NCBI GenBank assembly: GCA_910585715.1
Contig: CAJUEX010000010.1
Span: forward strand, 1-49,529
DNA: 49,529 nucleotides
Reading direction: 5' to 3'
Source: an uncultured Lachnospiraceae bacterium
GTDB taxonomy: Bacteria; Bacillota; Clostridia; Lachnospirales; Lachnospiraceae
The notes below the pieces were generated by a model that had not been told where the DNA came from, searched no databases, and saw only the letters and a program-made list of their open reading frames with translations. The position numbers and the translations under genes are program-made. Shown one piece after another: positions 43,362 to 49,529 of this stretch. Positions within the stretch are counted from its first letter, which is position 1. Each line of letters begins with the position of its first letter.

Positions 43362-43823
43362 ATGAATATATGGGAACAGCTTTATAATAACAAAATATTA
43401 GTGAGCGCAGTAACCGGCTGGTTTGTTGCTCAGGTACTAAAGACGATTATGCATATGATTATTTCCAGGCAGTTTTCAGCAGAGCGCCTGGTGGGAAGCG
43501 GCGGAATGCCAAGTTCCCATTCTTCAACGGTTTGTGCACTGGTTACTGCTACTTGTATGGAAAGTGAATTAGGCATAGGAAGTTACGAATTCGCTATTGC
43601 TGCCACTTTTGCCATCATAGTCATGTATGATGCTATGGGTGTACGCCGGGAAACCGGAAGGCAGGCAAAAATTTTAAATGAAATGATTGGTCTTTTTGCA
43701 GATATGGGAAGTTCCTTTAAGACTCCGGAAGAAAAGCTGAAAGAATTTGTGGGACATACCCCCCTGCAGGTTCTGATAGGAGCTATTTTAGGAATTTTTA
43801 TTGCTGTGCTGATTTATATGTAA
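43362..43823 (+). CDS. Divergent PAP2-family membrane protein (DUF212/YuiD-like)
   Basis: This 153-residue membrane protein has about four helices. The signature GSGGMPSSHSSTVCALV corresponds to the second phosphatase motif of acid phosphatase/PAP2 enzymes, and YDAMGVRRETGRQA to the third. DUF212 proteins are thought to act on lipid phosphates or diphosphates; the activity of this branch is not established. Given the neighbouring genes, undecaprenyl diphosphate recycling is possible but unproven. Confidence 0.87.
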   Translation: MNIWEQLYNNKILVSAVTGWFVAQVLKTIMHMIISRQFSAERLVGSGGMPSSHSSTVCALVTATCMESELGIGSYEFAIAATFAIIVMYDAMGVRRETGRQAKILNEMIGLFADMGSSFKTPEEKLKEFVGHTPLQVLIGAILGIFIAVLIYM

Positions 43824-43833
43824 AATGAGAAGC

Positions 43834-43856
43834 GGACTGTTAAAAAACAGTCCCTT
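43834..43856 (+). terminator. Terminator of the DUF212 gene
   Basis: GGACTGTT (43834-43841) pairs with AACAGTCC (43846-43853) and is followed by CTTTC on the plus strand. It sits between convergent genes. Confidence 0.7.
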
Positions 43857-43868
43857 TCTATTTTATGC

Positions 43869-44813
43869 TTATTTCCTCTCCTCCTTTTTTTCTGCCTTTA
43901 ACACCTCATCAATCAGATAAGGAGGTCTGTTTCTGGAGGCATCCAAGGCACGCCAGATATATTCTCCCAGCATTCCCAGCATGAGCATTATAAGCCCGCT
44001 GGAAACAAGCAGCACGCACATAAGGGAAGCCCAGCCCAGTATGGGAGTGCCTACGGTAAACTTTTCAATCACTACTTCCACTGCCATAAGCACAGCTATA
44101 ATACAGAATATGCCCCCCAGAGTGGACATGGCACGGATAGGGAAATAGGAAAAGCTCATCATGGAATCCATTACCAGCTTTACCTTTTTTCCAAGAGTCC
44201 AGCGGGACTTGCCGATTTCCCGGTCTTTTCTGTGAAAATATATATGGTCTGTCTTAAATCCTGCCCAAAGCACCTGTAAAGTAAGGGATGAATTTTTCTC
44301 ATCCAGAAGCTCTAATACTTTTATGACCTGCCTGTCCAGCAAATAGCAGTCACAGCCACCGGCAGGCATTCTTTTATTGATAAATTTCCTTACGATTGCA
44401 TAATAAAGGTTTGCAAAGAATTTTTTCACAGCTCCTTCATCCCGTTCGGAACGAACTGCCAACACTACCTTATTTCCCCGCTTCCAACTGTCATACATCT
44501 CCAGTATGATTTCCGAATCCTCCTGCAAATCAGCCTGTTTCGTAACAGCACAATCACCGGTACATACGGACAAGCCTGCCAGAAGCGCAGCATGCTCCCC
44601 GAAATTTCTGGATAGCTTCACGCACTGTACCCGTTCATCCATAGCTCTGATTTCGTTCATAACCTGCCAGGAATCGTCTCCGGAACCATCATCCACAAAT
44701 ACGATTTCATAATCTTCCAGCCGGTATAGTATTTTGGCTTTCATATCCTCATATAAAAGCATTAAGGTATCTGAATTGTAATATACCGGTACAACAATTG
44801 AAATTTTGCTCAT
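43869..44813 (-). CDS. Polyprenyl-phosphate glycosyltransferase, GT2 (GtrB/DPM1-like)
   Basis: A 314-residue paralogue of the enzyme at 2351-3304. It has VPVYYNSDTL, FVDDGSGDDS, LSRNFGEHAALLAGL, QADLQEDSE at the metal site and DCYLLDRQV. Two C-terminal membrane helices follow (about 235-260 and 270-295). It should load a sugar onto undecaprenyl phosphate. Two base pairs separate it from the FdtA-like gene upstream, so the sugar is probably the amino sugar made by that operon. An acceptor-side GT-C partner is not visible nearby. Confidence 0.88.
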   Translation of the reverse strand: MSKISIVVPVYYNSDTLMLLYEDMKAKILYRLEDYEIVFVDDGSGDDSWQVMNEIRAMDERVQCVKLSRNFGEHAALLAGLSVCTGDCAVTKQADLQEDSEIILEMYDSWKRGNKVVLAVRSERDEGAVKKFFANLYYAIVRKFINKRMPAGGCDCYLLDRQVIKVLELLDEKNSSLTLQVLWAGFKTDHIYFHRKDREIGKSRWTLGKKVKLVMDSMMSFSYFPIRAMSTLGGIFCIIAVLMAVEVVIEKFTVGTPILGWASLMCVLLVSSGLIMLMLGMLGEYIWRALDASRNRPPYLIDEVLKAEKKEERK

Positions 44814-44815
44814 CT

Positions 44816-45232
44816 TTATTTTTTTCCTATTTCCTTTAAGTATTGTTCATAGTCACGAATATATTCGCTGCCGTCGTAATGCTCGCTGGCAAGCACTAAC
44901 AGCACGGAATCCTTTGAGAAATCATACATATCCTTCCAGAGCATGGTAGGAAGATACAAGCCCATACGCGGCCTGTTCAGTTCGATAATGTCCGTTTCAT
45001 AGCCGTTATCCACCTTTACCCTGCTGGTGCCGCTTACATTAATCAGCACAAATTCTGTTCTGCGGTTGGCATGCTGACCTCTTACCACCTCACTGGTGGA
45101 GCCATACATATAAAAAACCCTTTTAATTTCAAAAGGAATGTCCTTTCCGCTTCCTTCCGCCACTACCAGGCTTCCTCTTTCATCCCCAAAATCACTGAAT
45201 TCTAAAATTTTGTACTGCTCCTTTATGTTCAT
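44816..45232 (-). CDS. dTDP-4-keto-6-deoxyhexose 3,4-ketoisomerase (FdtA-like, WxcM family)
   Basis: A 138-residue single-cupin enzyme. It has FGDERGSLVVAEG, FEIKRVFYMY, RGQHANRRTEFVLINVSG (with the conserved RGxHAxR histidine), PRMGLYLPTMLW and LASEHYDGSEYIRDY. This family moves the keto group of dTDP-4-keto-6-deoxyglucose from C4 to C3, before amination at C3. The FdtB-like aminotransferase 80 bp upstream fits that route, giving dTDP-Fuc3N or dTDP-Qui3N. FdtA and QdtA differ in C4 stereochemistry, which cannot be told from these motifs. Confidence 0.85.
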   Translation of the reverse strand: MNIKEQYKILEFSDFGDERGSLVVAEGSGKDIPFEIKRVFYMYGSTSEVVRGQHANRRTEFVLINVSGTSRVKVDNGYETDIIELNRPRMGLYLPTMLWKDMYDFSKDSVLLVLASEHYDGSEYIRDYEQYLKEIGKK

Positions 45233-45312
45233 GCTTTTCTCTCCATTTTTTACCAGTATCCTGCCGTTTTTTATTCAGGCAGATTTTTGTCCGCAATCAT
45301 TGATTACTGGTT

Positions 45313-46422
45313 TTATTTATGTTCCTTTGGTTCAAATTCATTTAATGCCTTAATTACCGTTTCTTGTTCCTCTTTTGTCATTCCGTTATACATGGGGATA
45401 GAGACTACACTGTCTGCATACTGCTCCGCAATGGGAAGGTCCCCCTTATGAAAGCCCATATATTCATATGCCTCTGCCAGATGGGGCGGAATGGGATAAT
45501 GAATAATGGTGCCGATATCCTTTTCATTTAAATAATCAATCAGCTCATCCCTGTACGGGGAGCATAGTACGAACTGATGCCACACATGGGTTGCCCCCTT
45601 TAAGAGCTTTGGCAATGTAAAATAAGGGCTTTTCAGACCTTCTAAATACCGGCCGGCAATCCTCTCTTTTTCCTTGGTAAGCTCTTCCATGTGGGACAGC
45701 CTTACCCGCAGAAGGCCTGCCTGTATTTCATCCAGCCTGGAATTGGCTCCTACCACCTTATTATAATATCTTTTCTCACTGCCGTAATTCCGATACATCC
45801 TGATATCTTTTATAATCTGTTCATCATCGGTAATCATGGCGCCTCCGTCTCCAAAGGCTCCCAGATTCTTAGAGGGATAGAAAGAAAAGCATCCGATATC
45901 TCCAAAGGTTCCTGTCATCTTTCCCTTGTAGCATGCCCCGTGGGACTGGGCACAATCCTCTACAAGACGCAGATGGTATTTTCCGCAAAGCTCCATAATC
46001 TTATCCATGGAAGAAGCCTGTCCGTACAAATGAACAACAAGTACAGCCTTTGTTCTGGATGTAATCTTTTCTTCAATCTTATCCACGTCAATTCCATAAT
46101 ATTCATCCGGCTCTACAAAGACCGGAGTGGCTCCGTTTATAGTAATGCCCATTACACTGGCAATATAAGTATTTGCCTGCACAATTACTTCATCCCCGGC
46201 GCCGATTCCCAGAACCCGGAAAGCAAGCCACAAAGCATCCAGCCCGTTTCCAACGCCGGCACAATATTTTGCTCCCGTATATGCTGCAAATTCCTCTTCA
46301 AAGGAAGAAACCTCTTTTCCGAGAACATACCAGCCGGACCTTAGAACCTCCAACGCCTTTTTTTCAAATTCGTCCTGATATTGATAAAAACCCCGGTCCA
46401 TCCGGTTTGGCATGATTTTCAT
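45313..46422 (-). CDS. DegT/DnrJ/EryC1-family sugar aminotransferase (FdtB-like)
   Basis: A 369-residue PLP-dependent aminotransferase. The Schiff-base lysine lies in SFYPSKNLGAFGDGGA. Other family blocks are VGNGLDALWLAFR, VIVQANTYIASVMGI, HLYGQASSMD, VEDCAQSHGA and NSRLDEIQAGLLRVRL. With the FdtA-like isomerase it should aminate C3 of the dTDP-keto sugar. The start at 46422 is preferred because AGGAAG lies 7 nt before it; 46449 is a longer alternative. It heads the minus-strand unit, with a mobile repeat about 58 bp upstream. No acetyltransferase (FdtC) is visible in the operon. Confidence 0.88.
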   Translation of the reverse strand: MKIMPNRMDRGFYQYQDEFEKKALEVLRSGWYVLGKEVSSFEEEFAAYTGAKYCAGVGNGLDALWLAFRVLGIGAGDEVIVQANTYIASVMGITINGATPVFVEPDEYYGIDVDKIEEKITSRTKAVLVVHLYGQASSMDKIMELCGKYHLRLVEDCAQSHGACYKGKMTGTFGDIGCFSFYPSKNLGAFGDGGAMITDDEQIIKDIRMYRNYGSEKRYYNKVVGANSRLDEIQAGLLRVRLSHMEELTKEKERIAGRYLEGLKSPYFTLPKLLKGATHVWHQFVLCSPYRDELIDYLNEKDIGTIIHYPIPPHLAEAYEYMGFHKGDLPIAEQYADSVVSIPMYNGMTKEEQETVIKALNEFEPKEHK

Positions 46423-46480
46423 AGCTTTTCTTCCTCGTATTATTTCCAATATTTCACAATCAAGTATATGCTGTTTTATT

Positions 46481-46702
46481 GTAACAGTTCAGACAGCGGC
46501 TTTTCCTGCAGGCACCGGGACGGGCTTCCCGCAGAGAATGATTTCTTAAGGAGTCCTTATAAAAACGCCAGCGCTTAGCAAGGTATTTTCGAGCTTAGCA
46601 CTGCTGCGTTTTTATCAGAGCGGGAGCGTGACGACGTAGAAACATTCTCTGCGGGAAGCCCGTCCCGGTGCCTGTAGGAAAAGCCGCTGTCTGAACTGTT
46701 AC
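46481..46702 (+). repeat. Palindromic mobile repeat, copy D with exact 8-bp target duplication
   Basis: A 222-bp element. The left arm (46481-46546) and right arm (46638-46702) pair over 65 bp with a single mismatch and the conserved bulged A. The ends are GTAACAGTTCAG and CTGAACTGTTAC. The octamer GTTTTATT directly flanks both ends (46473-46480 and 46703-46710), an exact target-site duplication. It lies in the divergent region between the aminotransferase and flippase genes. Confidence 0.95.
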
Positions 46703-46741
46703 GTTTTATTTTACCATTCCTTTATAGGGTAGTCAAATTAT

Positions 46742-46770
46742 TTGCCAGTTATTTTTCAATGTGTTATAAT
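46742..46770 (+). promoter_or_regulatory. Promoter of the flippase gene
   Basis: TTGCCA (46742-46747), a 17-bp spacer and a consensus TATAAT (46765-46770), about 70 bp before the ATG at 46839 and just outside repeat copy D. Confidence 0.7.
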
Positions 46771-46838
46771 TTGATGATTCAATTAGTATTCCACAATATT
46801 ATGGAAAACATGAAGGCTGGAAAAGGATTCTTTAATTT

Positions 46839-48398
46839 ATGTCAGATACAAATAAAAATAAACAAATTGTTGTAAATATGGTGGCAAGCCTGCTTTCCTG
46901 TCTGGTCAGCATGGGCGTAAGCTTTGTTCTTGCTCCTAAACTTATCAATTCACTTGGGATTGAAGCAAACGGATTTTTGGAAATGGCAAATCAGTTTGTA
47001 AATTTTGCTTCCATTGCCGCCATGGCGCTAAATTCCATGGCAGGACGCTTTATTACGGTGAAAATCCACCAAAAGGACATGGAAGGAGCAAATCAATATT
47101 TTAATTCCGTCATGTATGCCAATCTGGCAATTGCCGGCTTTCTTTTTGTGCCCCTTACCATAATCGTGTTACAGTTGGAAAAACTCATCAATATTTCTCC
47201 GGAACTGGTAAGTGATGTAAAAGTATTATTTGCCGCCATTTTCTTAAATTTTATGGTAACTATCATAAGCACTACCTTCAGCACTGCCACCTTTGCCACC
47301 AACCGGCTGGATCTGACGGCAATGCGCACCATTGAATCCCAGATATTAAAGGGCGGGCTTTTGATTCTTGTATTCTATTTCCTGCCCATCAGAGTGAGCT
47401 ACATGGGCATTGCCACTTTGGCCTCCACTCTCTATTTGCTTATCGCCTATATCTATTATACAAAAAAACTGCTGCCGGATATTGAAATAAGCCGCCGGCA
47501 CTTTCGGATAAAAAAGGTGCTGGAAATCCTGTCTGCCGGCATCTGGAACACGGTAATGCGCACAGGGCAGCTTCTTACAAACAGCTTAGACACCCTGATT
47601 GCCAATCTTGCCATCGGACCTACGGAAATGGGCTATGTAGGAACCTCAAAGAGCATGGTGACTGCCATCAATATGCTTTACGAAACCATTTCCGCCGTGT
47701 TCACTCCTTCCCTGACAATCAGCTTTGCCAAAAATGACCGGAAGGAGCTGGCTGAGGATTTGAATTCCGCCATGCGGCTCACAGGCTTTTTTGCCAATAT
47801 TCCTCTGGCATTCATGGCGGCCTTCGGGGTTTCCTTTTACACCTTATGGCTGAATAAGACACAATCCTTATACGACCCCAACATTATTTATGCGCTTACG
47901 CTTTTTACTATGTTTGGAACTATCGTAGGGGGAGCCATCAGTCCGCTTTTTAATGTATACACCGTTGTCAACAAGCTGAAATGGAATTCCATCGTCACGC
48001 TGATTATGGGGGTATTATCTGCCGGAACGGTTCTTGTGCTGATTGAAACCACCAATACGGCTGCCACCCTTGGAATGTACTATATTGTAGGCATTTCCAC
48101 TATACTCGGTATTATAAAAAACATGACCTTTACTCCCATGTATGCCGCACACTGCCTCGGGCTGAAAAAAACCGTTTTTTATCCGGTTATATTCCGTTAT
48201 ATCGCCGTAAGTCTTGGCATGATTTTAGTATTTATGGGCTTTAACCGTGTAATCCCCACAACCAACTGGCTTATTCTGATTCTGGATGTACTTTTGTGCG
48301 GTATTACAGGCGCAGTCATCAACTTTATTTTTCTATTTGGAAAAAGGGAGCGGGATATGCTTCTTGATACTGTATTACGCTTTGTGAAAAGAGGCTGA
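46839..48398 (+). CDS. Wzx-like lipid-linked glycan flippase (MOP superfamily)
   Basis: A 519-residue protein with about 14 transmembrane helices. The N-terminal NMVASLLSCLVSMGVSFVLAP and LGIEANGFLEMANQFVNFASI, with STTFSTATFATNRLDL, fit the polysaccharide-biosynthesis branch of the MOP exporters. It should flip an undecaprenyl-linked glycan across the membrane. It is the first gene of a plus-strand pair and is separate from the TagGH-like exporter of the long operon, so it probably serves another glycan. No Wzy polymerase is present in the window. Confidence 0.88.
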   Translation: MSDTNKNKQIVVNMVASLLSCLVSMGVSFVLAPKLINSLGIEANGFLEMANQFVNFASIAAMALNSMAGRFITVKIHQKDMEGANQYFNSVMYANLAIAGFLFVPLTIIVLQLEKLINISPELVSDVKVLFAAIFLNFMVTIISTTFSTATFATNRLDLTAMRTIESQILKGGLLILVFYFLPIRVSYMGIATLASTLYLLIAYIYYTKKLLPDIEISRRHFRIKKVLEILSAGIWNTVMRTGQLLTNSLDTLIANLAIGPTEMGYVGTSKSMVTAINMLYETISAVFTPSLTISFAKNDRKELAEDLNSAMRLTGFFANIPLAFMAAFGVSFYTLWLNKTQSLYDPNIIYALTLFTMFGTIVGGAISPLFNVYTVVNKLKWNSIVTLIMGVLSAGTVLVLIETTNTAATLGMYYIVGISTILGIIKNMTFTPMYAAHCLGLKKTVFYPVIFRYIAVSLGMILVFMGFNRVIPTTNWLILILDVLLCGITGAVINFIFLFGKRERDMLLDTVLRFVKRG

Positions 48399-48400
48399 TT

Positions 48401-49489
48401 ATGAAAAAAGCATTAGGCATTGTTAGCACTACCTATCATCTTCTGGTATTTTTGTTCCTGAAAGAAATTTATCTGAAGGACAGGCAGATTGATTTAATCG
48501 TCACCGATAAGACACCCTATTTGGAAGAGGTTTATAAGAGCGGGCGTTTAAAGCCTTATTTTCATCAGGTGCTTTTTGCTGACGGAAGAAAAATCAAAAA
48601 TCCTTATAAATCTGCTGCCGTTACTTTTTTTGAAAGCTTCTTTTATAATCCTGTCACAAGAAAAATCCTTACCGGAAAGCTGGATGATTATGAAGATGTC
48701 TATTATGCTTCCCCCCATGTGCCCGATGAAATTGTAAAGGAAATCGGAAAGACCTTAATCCGCAAAAACAGGAATGTCCGTTTTCACCGCTTTGAGGATG
48801 GTTTTGCCAGCTATACCAAGTCTCCTGTTCCCTTTGTCAATACGGAAACAGGACAAAAGCTGTATCAAAAGCTTTTGGGATATGATATACACAAAATGGA
48901 GCATGAGCTTTATATGTTCGAGCCATATCTGGCAGAAGCGGATATTTCATTTGATAAGATTCGGATTGAAAAGACCTCTGAAAGCATCGACAAGGTCATT
49001 AAAACGGCTAAAAATATTTTTGACTTTGAAAGCAGGAAGTTTTCTGAAAAGTTTCTATTTTTAGGCCAGGGAACTGCCAATGGTATGGGAAATCCGGAAA
49101 CTTATCAACGTCTTATTTATGAAATCTCTCAAAAGACCGGAAAGGAAAATTTTATTGTAAAACCGCATCCAAGAGGTGTTTATGATAAGTTTGACAGCAG
49201 CATTTCCGTTTATGAGGATTCCTGTCCTTTTGAGTTAGCAATAGCTAATGGGATTTTGGAGGACAAGGTATTGATTTCTTATTATTCTACCGCATGTGTT
49301 TCCGGGAAGCTACTGTTTCACAGCAAAAGCAGGATTATTTTTTTGTATGCGCTGGCTGAGGATTCCTTTAATGAGAAATGTGATTATGAGGAGTACTTCA
49401 GGAAGCTTCAGGAAACTTGTGAAGGAATTTATATTCCAAGGAGCAAGGAGGAATTGTTCGGGTTGATTGAGGAGTTTGCCTGTGATTGA
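48401..49489 (+). CDS. Polysialyltransferase/GT52-like glycosyltransferase
   Basis: A 362-residue protein beginning MKKALGIVSTTYHLLVFLFL, as in the polysialyltransferase-like and GT52 families. It has FHRFEDGFASYTK, FLFLGQGTANGMGNPETYQRLI and FIVKPHPRG. The HPR-type motif (VKPHPR) and the ISYYSTACVSGKLLF block correspond to the nucleotide-sugar site of these GT-B enzymes. The donor need not be CMP-sialic acid; no sialic acid synthesis gene is in the window. It follows the flippase by 2 bp and is probably co-transcribed. Confidence 0.75.
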   Translation: MKKALGIVSTTYHLLVFLFLKEIYLKDRQIDLIVTDKTPYLEEVYKSGRLKPYFHQVLFADGRKIKNPYKSAAVTFFESFFYNPVTRKILTGKLDDYEDVYYASPHVPDEIVKEIGKTLIRKNRNVRFHRFEDGFASYTKSPVPFVNTETGQKLYQKLLGYDIHKMEHELYMFEPYLAEADISFDKIRIEKTSESIDKVIKTAKNIFDFESRKFSEKFLFLGQGTANGMGNPETYQRLIYEISQKTGKENFIVKPHPRGVYDKFDSSISVYEDSCPFELAIANGILEDKVLISYYSTACVSGKLLFHSKSRIIFLYALAEDSFNEKCDYEEYFRKLQETCEGIYIPRSKEELFGLIEEFACD

Positions 49490-49494
49490 GTATG

Positions 49495-49529
49495 TTTATG
49501 ATTGTGTTTGTTTATGATTGTGTTTGTTT
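49495..49529 (+). repeat. Tandem repeat of 16 bp, running off the window
   Basis: TTTATGATTGTGTTTG occurs twice in direct tandem, at 49495-49510 and 49511-49526, followed by TTT at the window end. The repeat begins 5 bp after the stop of the last gene. The total copy number is not visible. Confidence 0.8.

Overview
The window looks like a chromosomal cell-surface polysaccharide region from a spore-forming, low-to-mid-GC gut Firmicute, most likely a Lachnospiraceae (inference). The reasons are the purine-rich ribosome binding sites, teichoic-acid-type genes (CDP-glycerol glycerophosphotransferases, an LtaS-like enzyme, TagGH-like exporter, a CsbB/YfhO pair), an autolysin with GBS Bsp-like repeats, and a stand-alone Spo0A DNA-binding domain.

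Layout. 0.3-6.1 kb: an LtaS-like sulfatase-fold enzyme faces a polyprenyl-phosphate glycosyltransferase and a YfhO-type GT-C membrane protein, a plausible lipoteichoic acid synthesis and glycosylation set. 6.1-9.6 kb: a TagB/F-type enzyme and a GT2 enzyme diverge around a perfect 74-bp inverted repeat. 9.6-10.9 kb: an AT-rich patch with an XRE regulator and a 36-residue membrane peptide. 11.0-22.2 kb: a long minus-strand operon (initiating sugar-phosphate transferase, GT2, GT4, two TagB/F-type enzymes, a TarI-like cytidylyltransferase, an extended SDR, a pyruvyltransferase-family protein and a Wzm/Wzt exporter), so a teichoic-acid-like or phosphopolymer glycan made by the ABC-exporter route. 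22.4-24.2 kb: a phage tail-collar protein and a small protein resembling a phage/polymorphic-toxin BECR nuclease, with a long gene-free stretch between them. 24.5-29.1 kb: an AT-rich three-gene defence-like cassette (PLD nuclease, GHKL ATPase, SF2 helicase), preceded by the C-terminal stump of a cysteine desulfurase-like gene. 29.0-32.5 kb: a DUF6603-type giant protein behind a LytTR regulator. 32.7-36.6 kb: a two-enzyme autolysin and the Spo0A-C protein. 36.8-42.3 kb: a GDP-L-fucose operon (gmd, fcl, manC and a fused manC-like/cupin/manA) divergent from an AraC regulator, followed by a DUF212 PAP2-like protein. 43.9-49.5 kb: a polyprenyl-P glycosyltransferase and FdtA/FdtB-type dTDP-amino-sugar genes, divergent from a Wzx-like flippase and a polysialyltransferase-like enzyme.

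The strongest unlisted signal is a family of dispersed palindromic elements (66-204, 3344-3428, 7501-7732, 14410-14641, 35856-36073, 46481-46702). Four have GTAACAGTTCAG-like ends (one begins ATAACAG), and three of those are flanked by 7/8 or 8/8 matching 8-bp direct repeats. This is the signature of transposition, and the GTAA tips plus 8-bp duplications match IS66-family ends. The long arms differ between copies but are nearly perfectly complementary within each copy, with a conserved bulged A and a conserved ~90-nt core. All six sit in 5' leader or promoter zones of surface-glycan or cell-wall genes. They look like a mobile structured element whose fold, not its sequence, is maintained.
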